DNA from: Eumeta japonica
Lineage: Eukaryota; Arthropoda; Insecta; Lepidoptera; Psychidae
Length of the DNA stretch: 64,000 bases
Reading direction: 5' to 3'
Assembly: GCA_005406025.1 (NCBI GenBank)
Contig: BGZK01000192.1
Coordinates: forward strand, 558,001-622,000
Shown in pieces: positions 28,159 to 44,800 of this stretch (position 1 is its first letter; each line of letters starts with the position of its first letter). A model generated the notes under the pieces. The model worked only from the letters and a program-made list of their open reading frames with translations, had not been told where the DNA came from and searched no databases. Both the position numbers and the translations under genes were made by a program.

Positions 28159-29561
28159 GGTTTACCATCAATAAACAATTTTAAGTGAATTAATTACAAT
28201 GAAATCGTAATAACTTGCCCAAGACTGTAAAATTTACATTTTGGTTAATACACCTATGCTATTTATTAATTACTTATGCATTATGTGGTATTATGACAAA
28301 AGTTGTGTATTGATGAGTACTATCTCTGGCAATTCAAGAGTGGACAAATTTTCAAACATTCAATATTCAGTTGTTAAAAATTACAGAAGTTATTAGAATC
28401 ACTTATAAATGCATCCTATTATGTACTAAAACCAGGCAAGAGCATGTTGGACCATGCTCAGTAGGGTTCTGAAGCTGTTACTACAAAGAAACGCACTATT
28501 GATGAGAAAAAACTATGTTGGTATGCTTTTCTCCATGTTTATCGCAAAGAATAGCTGCAAGCACTTAAGTCGTTTATAACTATGGAAACAAGTATATATG
28601 TCGACTATTACTTTGAAACTAGTGTAAATTAAAGTACATCAGCGTAAAGGTGTATCTCTATGACACTTACATTATTTTATTTAGAAGTGCAGTTTTTAGG
28701 AAATAATTCTAAAACAGTATATCCAATGATCTTCAAAATAATTTTCATTTAAATTATCTTTATTATGTATTACCTTTGCAAATTTTTTAATATTTTTTGA
28801 ACTTCCGGTTTAAAAAATAGACACACAATTCTGCTACTTTCGGGAAGTGTTCACTTAATCAAAAGAATTGCTTTGAAACCTCAGTGTTATTAAAAGAACT
28901 GTCGAAATATATGCCACACATTGATGTTTGCTGAAAGAAATTTTTTCAACTTCTGTTACATGTATAGAGTGCCTCCTAGAAGTATTTCTTTTTATTATTT
29001 AACTACCTAAGTAGCGGTTTATACAAGACCTCCTATACTCCAAACTTCATAAATATACATCTTTTATTTTTGGAGTAAAATGTCTGTGATATACGGATGA
29101 ACAAACATGACGAAACTAAAGGTGTTTTTGCCATTTTGGCCCAGAATCCTAAAAATGTTTGTATGTAACTTTATATGGTTGTCTTAAATCTACCACCAAT
29201 AATATTAAGTGTTCTACAATCAAACTCCATAGTTTTGATGGAAATTATTTATGGATAGCATTTCAAAATGCATTTGAATTAATGATAAAAAGCAGACATT
29301 AGCAACAATTATTTAATAATAGTATAATATAAACTCATATCTATTTTTCAAAAGGGTAGGTAGATACTATATAGATTTCCACATCTTTGCATAACTCTCT
29401 TGCTTCACTGACAACCATCAATCTTTTCATGCTAGCTTGCAGTTTTGGGTGCTTATAATTTGGTTCTTTTAATATGCATCAATTTGGTCTGCATAGGAAT
29501 TTCTACGACGACTCATGCCGTCCTTAATTTAATAAGAAATTTAAAATATTTTTTTCATCCA
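28157..29561. other. Intergenic, no gene seen
   Basis: AT-rich sequence without a supported coding segment or a recognised transposon. Confidence 0.45.
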
Positions 29562-29773
29562 GATTCTGTTATATAATTAAATCCAGATCTGATATATAAT
29601 TAAATCCAGATCTGTTATACAATTGAATCTAGATTCTCTTATATAATTGAATCCAGATCTGTTATATAATTGAATCCAGGTTCTATTATATAATTGAATC
29701 CAGATTCTATTATATAATTGAATCCAGATTCTATTATATAATTGAATCCAGATTCTATCATATAAATGAATCA
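29562..29773. repeat. 24-bp minisatellite, about 8 units
   Basis: The unit TATATAATTGAATCCAGATT plus CTAT recurs about eight to nine times. The last three to four units are nearly identical and the left units more diverged. Because 24 is a multiple of 3 the minus strand stays open and would read a repeating IQLYNRIW octapeptide, but I see no sign that this is a gene. Confidence 0.92.
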
Positions 29774-30201
29774 TAAACAAACACAATTTCCAAGCAAGAA
29801 AAACCATTCTACTATATATGAAAAAAATCATATAGACATTTTAAATATTTATTCCTTAAATGAAACATTTTTTTATCATTATTATTACAATCATAACATT
29901 GGGTAAAAGATAAAAAAATATATATTAAAACAATGTGACTGTACATTCAATTTTGTTAACTGGGTTTAAATTGGAATTTCAAATAATAACTCATTGTTCA
30001 CTCTAGGTTGAACAGTTTTATAAATAATTATTATAAACCCATGTTCCAAAGCATTTATAGGCATTTGATAATCTCGGACAATCTGCCAAACAAGTAGAAA
30101 GTATTTAGATTTTTATGCATTTGGGCAAGTTAGAATCAACATGAGAGTGGCATTGTTTTATGGCTGACACTGGTGACCATTTCTTTTTAATTAACAAGGT
30201 A

Positions 30202-30786
30202 CAGTGAAATCTCAATACTCGAATGTCAAGGGAAATGCAAAAAAAATTGAGTTAACGAGTTTTCGACTTAACAAGAACTTCGAGATACTATTATTAGATA
30301 TTAGTTTCCACTTTCCACTCATTTTGTTGTTAATTAACAGCCAAAATAATACTGACAGACAAGCTCCACTAAAAGTAATCGTGTTTTGTGTCACAAGGTA
30401 CAAACATAATTCACAGCTGTGATACTTAGAAAGTTTCATGAATGTATTCATTCATTGCAGTGTACAAGACAAAAACAATACATTAGAAGCCCGAACCCAA
30501 ACATTCATTTTGGAATTTATTGTTATTATTTCGGGAAATTCCAAGTAAGCCATCATTACATTTTAACAACTACAATGGTTCGGAGCCTCTTTTTTAAAAT
30601 TCGAACTATAGAGTATAAATATGTATTATCGATACTTCGTAGGGAAATAACATATTTTGTTCGAGTTACAAAGTCTAAATAATTCGAAATACCGCATATT
30701 TAGGGGTCATTGGAAGGGAATAGCAATTTTTATCGACTTACTGAGGATTTTGACTTAACGAGGTTCGAGTTATTGAGATTCCACTG
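30202..30786. mobile_element. Tigger/pogo-type MITE
   Basis: A 585-bp element flanked by TA (30200-30201 and 30787-30788). Left end CAGTGAAATCTCAATACTCG; right end is the complement of CAGTGGAATCTCAATAACTC. The ends closely resemble the CAGTGGAATCTCG ends of Tigger elements. The inside is AT-rich and contains no transposase. Confidence 0.88.
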
Positions 30787-30788
30787 TA

Positions 30789-31898
30789 TAATAATAATGA
30801 ATGAAACTGTTCTACTCGGCTGTAACCACAGCAGATATTAAATAGCCTATCGGGAGGTTGTCTTTATTGTTGTCATTTGCAGCATCATGCATACTTCTCC
30901 AGTACTTGATGTAATAGTCCTAGTTGTAATAAAATATTTCCCATTACTGGTGCTAGATAATAGGAACACTATGAAAATGAAGGTGACCATTTATTTTTGA
31001 GTTTTGGGATAATGACAAATTAAAAGAAAAAGTTAATGTAGTTGAAAAGGAAGAAAAGTAAAATAGGAAAACAGTTTTATAGCTTTATTGTGTATGCACT
31101 TCAAAACAAGGAAGATCCGTGTAAAACTTGCAAATAAAAACTCTGAACTTGAACAGTCGGAAACAAAACAAATGGCTTTTCCCTAGACATTAATTAAATT
31201 AAAAATGAAAAATGTAGAAAACCTTGAAAACAATGACTACTGCAATGATAAAATTGAAACAGTTGAAACAATAGGAAATCTTTCTGAAAATAAACAGTGA
31301 GATTGCCTTTACCAAATAGTCTAAATTTTGTGTAACATAATAATTAGTAAAAATGTATAATATGTTTGATAGAAAACATTAAGTTTTTTCATGCAGAAAA
31401 TTTTAACAAAAAATTTTTTTGAACATAGTGACTAATCATGCAAACTGACTTACTCACTACTGACCATTTTATCCCCTGTTGAAATTTGTTTAAAACCTTT
31501 ATTTATTACTAAGATAATCTTAAAAGGTAAAAACTATAGCTTATTTTCATTAATATTTTTGGAAGGATTGCATAAATTCTGCTTTTAAAATAAATAAAAA
31601 GCAAGCTATATAAAATTTTATATTGCCTTGTTTACAAATTGTGAATATGTGTATGTATTTTTCTTTGAATAGATAATTTAGAAGCACTTATTTACATTTA
31701 GTGCTACTTGTGTTAACTCAGTTTTGAAGTAATCCACATTTGCTCTTTGAAAATATTTTTAAAATAAATACATTTTTTTATTATTATCACCACAGAACAT
31801 AACAAACATAAGAAAACATAATTAAATTACGAACAAAATCGTGACCATCACATTTACTAGATTTTTGCTAAGGTGAAAATCGAGGCTCACTCCTCTTT
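30789..31898. other. Intergenic, downstream of slmo
   Basis: AT-rich 3' flank of slmo (minus strand). No gene or repeat recognised. Confidence 0.45.
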
Positions 31899-35550
<3,652 letters not shown>

Positions 35551-35779
35551 TTTAGAAGCTTACGTTCACAATCTAAGTACAAGAATGTTTATATTACATA
35601 AGCTTATTTATCAAAGAATTATAATTGCCTGTAATTATGGAAATAGGAGCGTTATTTTAACATTATAACTTCCTACACCTTCAAACACAGCACTTAAAAG
35701 GACTACAATGAAAGCAGCGCGATCGAATGAATGAAATAAGCTTGAACGAATTCAAAGAATTGGTGAATGGAATTTTCTC

Positions 35780-35874
35780 TACGTCATTGGAATGTACGTC
35801 ATTAGCTACGTCAGAATCACAGAACGTTATACTAGTTTGTAGTCAGAGTCACAGAACGTTATACTAGTTTGTAG
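35780..35874. promoter_or_regulatory. CRE-like triplet and 32-bp duplication upstream of slmo
   Basis: TACGTCA occurs three times (35780-35786, 35795-35801, 35807-35813), the first two followed by TT or TT-like bases. It resembles the CREB/ATF half site. It runs directly into two tandem copies of a 32-bp unit (35811-35842 and 35843-35874) that differ at one base. The block is 230-325 bp upstream of the slmo start codon. A regulatory role is inference from motif clustering. Confidence 0.45.
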
Positions 35875-36454
35875 TCAGAATAGTCGTTTTTAATGCAATC
35901 GGTTTTATTTTTAGCCCTAAATTTTTAGGCATTTAAATTACTAACGTATAAACGCGTTCTAAAGAATCTCACTTTTTCACTGTGGATGAAGATCACAGAA
36001 CAATAAGTATAGATAGCCAAAGTATTCAAAATGACTTCATAACAATCACAAAACGAAACATAATTCGCTTCAATAAAATATATGAGTCGGGCGCAATGTT
36101 CCTGGGAATGTGGGAATATGCAGAATAGACCACATCTTTGTAATATGTAGCTTTCGACTGCTGCTTTGTTTGCATGGACATAGAATGAATTTCTATTTTT
36201 TTTTAAATTTTAAGTGATATGTCCTTTAATTATATTCTTAATTCTAGTCCTGATTTTGATGTCAGATTCCGTCATTTAACTATGCAGCTATCCACTCATC
36301 CAACAATCCAGCCAGAAAAGCTACTGTGTTTTTGGTAAAAAGCACATTTGAATTGAATTGATTTAAATAGAATTGACATTAAAAACCTTACAAATACGGG
36401 GACGATTGAGAGCATATGTTAGAGAAATAAAAAGTATAACAGTGTATTGAGATT
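35875..36454. other. Intergenic, no gene seen
   Basis: AT-rich upstream flank of slmo with no recognised gene or repeat. Confidence 0.4.
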
Positions 36455-36770
36455 TATACAGAAAGAATTTTCATGCATCTTTTCGAAAATATTCATAATT
36501 TCTTTTTCTCTTAGAACAAGTTTTCCAAAGAAACTATGACAAAAATATATAATTATAATAATAAAAATATAGTTATAAATAAAATAGACACAACCCTATG
36601 ACAACCCGTGCTCGGTCATACTGCAAACGCGGGCGCAATCTGGTGGCCGGTCGCGCGGCGCACTGCGGCGCAATACCCACGTGTCAGCTGTTCTAAGGCT
36701 ATCAATTCGACATTTCTACGTAGATGTAGAACATTTAAAAAAGTAAATACTTTGTTTTTTAATTAAAATA
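36455..36770 (+). mobile_element. Unclassified repeat element, probable copy 3 (truncated)
   Basis: Begins TTTATACAGAAAGAATTTTC and continues ATGCATCTTTTCGAAAATAT, then TCATAATTTC and AGAACAAGTTTTCCAAAGAA, aligning with the left end of copies 1 and 2. A GC-rich block follows at 36605-36700 (CGGTCGCGCGGCGCACTGCG), as in the other copies. The HTH-like frame is absent, so this copy is truncated. Confidence 0.55.
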
Positions 36771-36824
36771 GTGTGAAATATAACGAAATAGATTGACATT
36801 TAAATGAGGCGGGATTACGATTAT

Positions 36825-36897
36825 GGTTAAGATTGAACCCGGTACTTTTTTGTCCAAAATTGATGCTCTTAACTACTGAACTACCACCTCTCAAGCC
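36825..36897 (-). repeat. tRNA-derived SINE head
   Basis: On the minus strand GGTGGTAGTTCAGTAGTTAA followed by GAGCATC resembles a tRNA D-arm with A box, and GGGTTCAATC at 36840-36831 resembles a B box. The same wording occurs on the plus strand at 52816. Arms do not pair well enough for a functional tRNA. Confidence 0.65.
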
Positions 36898-37377
36898 GTT
36901 AAAGCGTTACTGTTTGAAGAGGTTAAAAATATTTCAAACATTTACAAAGAGCTCAATCGTCATAGATACCTAACCTAAAATAATCAATTCATTTATCGAT
37001 TAGATGTGAGTGACGTATCTGTATGCTAAGATAATGATTTTTATTAAAAATAGTAGTTGTAAATCATCAAAAACGTTTAAATTTAAAGTCTTTGGTGTAC
37101 AAACAAAACGCCTAGCTTGTAACTTAATTACATTAAGTAATATTATTAGTTCAAAACTAAATACAGAATTTACGAAACAACAATGTTTATCTTTTACTTC
37201 GCCATCATAAATTTTCACCATATGTATTTCTACATTAATGTATATCAAAAAATAGGTCTATAAGCATGGAAGTAATAAATTTATTTGTATAGTTGTAATT
37301 CAGAGATGTACAAAACAACTTATGAAAGAAAAAAAATATATATAAAAAAAAACAATGTGGTGTCATGGGACACCAGG

Positions 37378-37522
37378 TAGGAACGAAGTTCCTTCGGCTC
37401 ATGTAGAATCGACACAATTTGCAAAAATGATTAAATATAAATAGAATTATTAATACGAATAACATGTATATATATATTTAGGACAGAATTAACTTTAAAA
37501 GTAATATTTACACACATACACA

Positions 37523-37577
<55 letters not shown>

Positions 37578-37600
37578 ACACACACATACACACACACACG

Positions 37601-37631
<31 letters not shown>

Positions 37632-37641
37632 GAGGCAAGCG

Positions 37642-37675
<34 letters not shown>

Positions 37676-38152
37676 ATCTCTATGAAGTTTCGTAGTTTTT
37701 TTCTCAATTTTTCCGTATGACCCTCAAAACAGCAAGAAAGATAACCTAGAAAACCTTACAAAAATTTTAGTATGTACACACAATATTAACCAATGTAAAA
37801 TATTTTATATTTATAAATAAACGTGACTACTCACGAGTAAAATGTATCTATAATGTGAATATTAGCCACGTGCTTGTCCATGAATTCATGAGTATATACT
37901 ATGCATTGGCGGGGTGGAGTGGTAATAGAGAGAGAATGGATGAGAGAACGAAAAGAAAGAGGGAGAAAGAGAAAGGTATTATACACTACTCGCTTGTGTA
38001 TACGACTGTCGCACCTGCGCACGTCTCATTTAACGGTTTTATTCCACGGACTTTTCTTACGGTTTTACTATCACATTTTTTTTCAGTTCGGTCGCGCAGC
38101 AAAATCCCTATCTCCTCCAAGCCCGCCGTAAGGAACTTCGTTCCAATAGTGG
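37378..38152. repeat. Segment bounded by inverted GGAACGAAGTTCC repeats
   Basis: AGGAACGAAGTTCCTTCGGC on the left and the inverted form (CGCCGTAAGGAACTTCGTTC) on the right bound about 770 bp. The interior holds a long CA repeat and a purine-rich AGAGAG/GAAAG tract at 37920-37975. The bounding word is itself nearly palindromic, so orientation rests on the flanking GGC. It may be a non-autonomous element; no target duplication identified. Confidence 0.4.
37509..37675. repeat. Compound (CA)n microsatellite
   Basis: About 165 bp of CA, interrupted by CGCGCGCG and by CGAGGCAAGCG, ending in a short TA run. The opposite strand is open and would code Cys-Val repeats, which is an artefact. Confidence 0.95.
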
Positions 38153-38819
38153 CTACAAAATATTATACAAATGCGAAGATTCTCAAATAAAAATAAAATT
38201 ATAGATTCATACAACCTCATTTTCTGCTGTTGTATGGATTGAATAAATTAAACAGAGTCGGTAATTGTTCACTTAGGCCTAGATTCCTTTACTTATGAAT
38301 CAATAGACGAGGTAAATGCATATAAGCCCCTGTTGATCCTTAATAAAAAGGAAAACATAGATGTTAAAGTAAAAATAGAAGTTAAAATAATTCGTCAAAA
38401 AATAAATTGCCAACTTGAAAAACTATTTCATTTTTCATTCATGACAATAATCCGATAAATGAAACTTAGAAAGGGACGCTAAAGAATTAACGACCAACAA
38501 ACGATTTATTAATACGAAAAGAATTAAAACGACTTCTTTTGGTGCGTAGTTCATGGAAAAATCACGGATTATATTATCATGGATTATATGCATCTGCGTA
38601 CACACGGTCGGTTAATGAAAGATTTATTCTGTAGTTGATACCACAGAGTAAGAGCATAAAAATAGCACATGAAATAAGAGTAAAAACTTAAAAGACTATT
38701 CCGTCTAACATGATTTGTTAAAGTTCGTATTAGAAGAGTTTTAATTTGAAACCGTTTCTTATATATTACATACTGATATTTAATAAAATTGCTTTTCTTT
38801 TACACAAAACTAATTAGAA
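38153..38819. other. DGAT1 upstream region
   Basis: AT-rich sequence between the repeat-bounded segment and the DGAT1 start codon. It should contain the promoter and 5' UTR; no motif stands out. Confidence 0.4.
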
Positions 38820-41800
38820 ATGGGTAAGGAAATAGAAGAAAAAGATTTGCGGTACAGACGAGCTCAAAGTGTTACTAAAGCAGAAGAGATTTCAGAAAAA
38901 GAAAAAAAGGCTCGGAAATCACAAGTTGACAAACCGTAAGCATTAACATTAATACTAATTAATCTCTATAGCATTGAAAAAGTTACGTATCGTATTGTTG
39001 TGAGTACAGTGAATAAACGTTGTGTGTGCTAAGTACCCCCGAATAGTTAATTGATTATATATTGCTAGACATTTTTTTTTAATCAGAAATTTTACGAAAT
39101 TTACTTCAATTACAGATGTCACGTTCCAAGAGATTCTCTGTTTTCATGGAGTTCAGATTTTGCAAATTTCACAGGCTTGGTGAACTGGGGCTTCCTTATG
39201 TTATCTATAGGGGGACTGAGATTGTGCCTTGAAAATTTTTTAAAGTAAGTATTATTAATTTATTATTATTAATTAATATTTTATTTGAGTAATTGAACTA
39301 TTCATTAAATTTCCATTTTAATGTAATATTCTTCCTATTCATTGATAATCTATCTGCTTATTTTTGCTATGTCATCCCTTTATAGCAGATATTCAAGCTA
39401 AACTTATAAACCTAGTTCAATAAAAATTATTGGAAGTTTTTTACGAAATTGTTAATGTAGAATCTGTATTTAAAAACAAGCTTTTGCAAAATCTCATTGA
39501 AAATTATTAAACGGAAATAAAGAATTGATACTAGACATGCCAATATATACTGAATTTATTTTACATGAGTGGACTCTAAATAGCTGGTCATGAGATTTGA
39601 ATGAAAGAGTAATTGTATATTTGAACTTCTTGCAGTAAGAATTTGGATGATGACATCAAATTACTTAATATTTATATAATAATTGTATGCTTCTAATTAT
39701 GTCAAAAATCTTGTTTATCTCAACTTTTCTACTCAAATATTTTGTTTTTATTGATTGTGGGATAACTTTTTAGTTATTGAATATGTTTCAAATAATGCTA
39801 TTAATAGTTTCAAAATGCCTTGTTGTTGAAGCAATCCTAATTAGAATATTAGTCTTCAACTCATTTAAATACATATATAAACATTTTAATTATAATAATA
39901 TATAAAATATTTCAGATATAAATTTGTAAAAAATGAAACAGAGACACCCACAATTATAGCGTTTATAGTTAATGTAAAGTTAAAGTTCAATCATATAATA
40001 AATTATTGAATTGGATAGTAAATCTGACCCTACGAACATTAGACCGATATTGAAAAGTTTATTTTAAATCAACTAGTGCAGTATTCTTATAGCAATAACT
40101 TGACAAGTGTTAAACTGTTTGTATTCAGTTTAGTATTCAGTGACGCGACAACCGAAGCCAGTGTTGAGCTTATTCTGCAGATTTTTGTTGTGGGAGGATT
40201 CATAAGATCTGATTATTGTTTTCTGTGATTTATGTAAGACATTTGACTGCATTTTTCATGATATATAATTATCAATAAACTACATTACCATGCTGTCATA
40301 GGTTTATCTGTTCGACTTCTGGGAGTTTTATTTAAGTGATAGAATTCGAAAGGTTGATATTGATGGTGAGAGGTTATCAGGATCTGCAATTAATATGGGT
40401 GTGCCACAGGGTTCAGTTTTTGGAGCATTTTTATTTTTAGTATATATTGTATTGTATGTTGTAATAGTATATTGTTAATGTATACTGTAAATTGTAATAG
40501 TGTATATTATGGGCATGGGATTGTACTGTTTGCTAATAATAGCTCCTTGCTTTTGAAGATTGATAAGCTTTTGATTAAGTAAACAGTATCATCTCTGAAA
40601 TAATTGAGTGGTTTAGTATTAATGATCTTTTTCTTAATGAGTGGAAAACAAAACTTGTTAAATTTTCCTTATCTGCTAAATTGATTGATATAAACATAAT
40701 GTTCAAGAATGAGGTATTGGATATTGTGGACCTGGCCCTATTTTGGTCTCACATTAGATGATAAGTAACATTGGAATTCTCATATTTCAAGATTAGCAAA
40801 AGGCTTAATTTTGCAGCTCCTTTTATAGTGTCATGATCTATGGAATTTTATTATGGGATCATGCAGCTGATGTTAATACAATTTTTATGCCAAAGAAGCG
40901 GGCTCTTCGTATTATTTGCAATTTGAGGCCAAAGGCATCTCTCAGAGAAAAAAATTACGGAAATTAATATCTTAACTTTAGAATCCAATATATGTATGAA
41001 AAGCTAATATATGTCAAGAGACATAGAATTATTCCTAAAAATGAGTGACATCTATAATATTAACATTAAACAAATCAACCTTACTACTTAAAAAATCTGA
41101 CTTAGTAAAGTTAAATCATTCAAAGGTTGTGCTATTTTATAATAAAATCTCAGCTGAAATTCAAAATTTGTCATTTTATGAATTAACATTTTTGTTAAGG
41201 GTAAATTATATGGCAAGGGCTATTATACTGTGTCTAAATATGTCAATAAAAAAAAAACCATGAGATTGAACTGCTTGGCTATTAAATTGTTTCATGTTAT
41301 TACTAAGTGTTGTACTAATTTTATTTGTTATTCATTATTTTCTGTCTATGAGCAAAGAAGAGCCCACTTTGAATTTCTCACCCATTTCACCCATCTTTCT
41401 CAAGATGAATCACATTTGGAATGAGTGGTAATATGAATGTTGAAATGAATTTATTAATGACATATTTCAATTTTAATTCCATTACTTGCAAAATGAAGAT
41501 ATTTTTGATTTAATTTTATGAAGAAAAGCCAATTCTAAAATTAATCAATTACAATTTCTTTTACCATTTGACTCCCCTCTTTATTGCTTCAAGCACTTGA
41601 TCTTGTTGCTTATTGTTTCTCATCTCAAACATAATTCTACAGATGTTGTATTTATTTTACATGTTTTTCAAAATGTCTAAAATTTAGGTTTCATTGAATA
41701 TTGAATTATTTTAGGAATTTTTTGAAAATTTTAAAACGAGGTGGTCCCCTAACATAATACCACATTCTTGTGTTTATAAGGTATTTGTAACAATTTGAAA

Positions 41801-44800
41801 TTGAAAACTTTTACTTTCTGGGAAATCCAATGCTGATTTTGCATATAATCAGTTGATATACACTTTTTTGACCAAGAAGAAACGCTTCGATGTAAAAAAT
41901 TTCATTTCAATGGAATTGTCCTATGCATATCAACTATAAAGTAATAATATAAATATACATTGGTATCAACATTTTGGATAAATTAAAACAAATATCAAAT
42001 ATAAATATAATATTGAAACATGGGAAATACGAAATAATTATATACAAAAATAGTAAATAAATGACTACTACTGCCTACTTTTATTCTGAAACATATGATT
42101 TTCTTTAGCTTTCTATATTTTTAGATATGGAATCCGTGTGAATCCAATAGAATGGATTATCATTCTTACTGGCTATAATGAAGGTCGTTCCCATCAATAT
42201 CCTTCTATAATCTTGATATTATGTAAGTATGTTTTCAATTTTGTCAATTCTATACATTTCATTTTCAACATTTAAATTATAAATAGTTTCACTTTTTTTT
42301 CAGTTACAATTGTGCCTGTAGTTATATGTTTATTAATAGAAAAGGGTATTGCAGTGGTAAGTCATATGTATCAGTTAATAATTAACATCCATGAAAATAT
42401 AGATTTTTATTTAAATATTTTTAGTTGTTCCTTTTTTGTTTCTTGTAATTAATAATAAATATTCTTTCAGAACATAATACCAAACAGAACAGGGATTGTA
42501 ATGCAAATATTGAACATATTTTTTCTTATAACTCTACCTGTTATTATATTGCAATATAAAGGGGATCAATTCAGTTTCGTGGGCGTTACAACAGTCTGTA
42601 TGATTTATTTGATAGTATTCTTAAAGTTGTGGAGTTATGTACAAACAAACTACTGGTGCAGGATGGCTGGAAAAAAAAACTTAAATAAAAATACTTTAAG
42701 AAGACAAAGTATATCAGCACCTAATTGGAGTAAGATTAATATTAATTCGATATCACTGTTCAAAATGTGTCATTCTAATATATGAATAAGGCAAAAGTGT
42801 TTTATATTCATTGGACAACTTATAATGCGAAAGCATTTGAGAGTGCTTTATAATCAAATTTTTTTTTTGCTTCTTGTCACGAACTATTTCTATCACTATA
42901 CTCTCATTAGTAAACGAAAGTAGAAAAATTTGCATACTATTGTATAGATAATTTAATGAATAAATGAATTCTATCAACTTCAAAAGGTGATTTAATGTAA
43001 TAGAAATGAAAAAAACATCAAAATAGTTTAGAAAACTGATCCTGCCAAGCAGCTTTTCTTAACTTAAAAACTTTGATCACTCGTGAAAAAATTCATTCAT
43101 TTAGCCTTTTTTTTATTAACTTTAGAAGTACAGCCACTAGTTTTCTATTGAAAATGGCTGCTTAATTCAGTGTCGTAAAATTATAATTAATAAAAAATAT
43201 AATTTAATAATAGTCCAAGAGGACTCACAAATAGTAGTGATCTTTAGTAGTAAATAAATATATCTCTTCAGTATCATCTGTTTCGAAGTGATAAGAATTA
43301 TTTTCTTATATTTTATTAAGATAAATGGAAACATCATAATGCATGCACTTTTTTAAAATACACATTGTCTATCAGTCTTATCTGTTTTTTAATTTAATTA
43401 GCTCAGCATGTTTTTTTTTTTCTGTTTAAATTTCATTTGCTATAATAAACACATGAAAATAGCTAGATGTATACTGTAATTTGTCTTTGATTTTGTAATT
43501 TCCCATAGTAAGCTAGACAAAATGTCAGTCATTGTCACGTGTTGGATCTGCTGTAACTAGCTGTGACATCAATAACAATTAAATCATTTTGGGTGTCAGA
43601 TTGTTCATCAAGTTACATCTGGATTTTGTTTTATTTTAACAGCCCATTCGTACCTGGCTGGCTTTCATTTTTTAGTATTCCGTAAAACATGTACAATAAA
43701 TAATTCTCTTCTGTTTAACACGTCCAGTTAATAATTTAAAAAAAACATATGTGAAAGTAAAACAACCTCCACAAATGGAATGCAAATTGAGAGATATGAA
43801 CTATAATTATTGCCAGGATACAATATATGGCAATAATTATTATTATATTTTTCCATTTTACTGAACTGATTTGTTTGACGTTATAAACAAATGGTCTTAT
43901 GTTCTTACATTGTTTTGTTAATATGAACTAACACTGCATATGTTTTTGTATATTAAGGGAAAAATAGTGATTTCATATTTTACTTTTGCAGGCAACCTAA
44001 TCAATGGTGATTCAGAACGTAAGTTGTTAATTGTTAGGTTGAGTTTAGCACATAATCCGCAATGTAGATATTAATATAATGCTTTATTTGGTGAATGGTG
44101 TATTTATTTTCTTGTATTTCAAAATGTTACATTGTAATACATATTTTAAAAATATTCTTTAATAATTACAATATAAAGCTATACCAATGGTAATTTGTTG
44201 CCAAAATTGGATGTATCAATTTTGCTTGGTTTTTGTGTGTTTTAATATTTTTTCCGTGTTTTGGTTTTTACTTTTATTTCATTTTGAGCCTTATGCTTGC
44301 TGTAACCTATAATAAACCTTGAAATTCTATTATTTCTAGCACAATTTTCTAATAATGTGATTAAAAATATGTTTTCTCAATGCACTTAATTTCAATACAT
44401 TCACAGAACACATGGAAGGTGAAAAACGTGAAGTTACAAATTCTCTTGTCAAGTATCCTGACAATTTGACCTTGAAAGATTTATTTTATTTTTTGTTGGC
44501 TCCTACATTATGTTATGAATTGAATTTCCCTCGTACGACACGGTTAGTGATGTTGTTTTGAAAATATAATAGTTTTTATTCCTAGTAGGAGCTGTTGTAG
44601 TATTTTAGGTTTGTGATTTTACAGCCATGTCTCCACTAGGTTGATTTTCTGTTTGATTTTATTTTATAATGAAAATATGTTGTTTATCAAATAATTTTTA
44701 ATTTTTCTCACATTCTGTTTCATTTGCGCAATAATGGAATGAGAGAATAGTTTCTGGTTCACTTTGCTTTAGCTTGTGTTATTTTATATCTTTTTCTTTA

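Noticed and set aside
29577..29831. 84-codon minus-strand frame with an octapeptide repeat.
   Set aside because: Product of a 24-bp minisatellite; no start context, splice sites or homologue.
37495..37707. 70-codon open frame of Cys-Val repeats.
   Set aside because: It is the opposite strand of a CA microsatellite.
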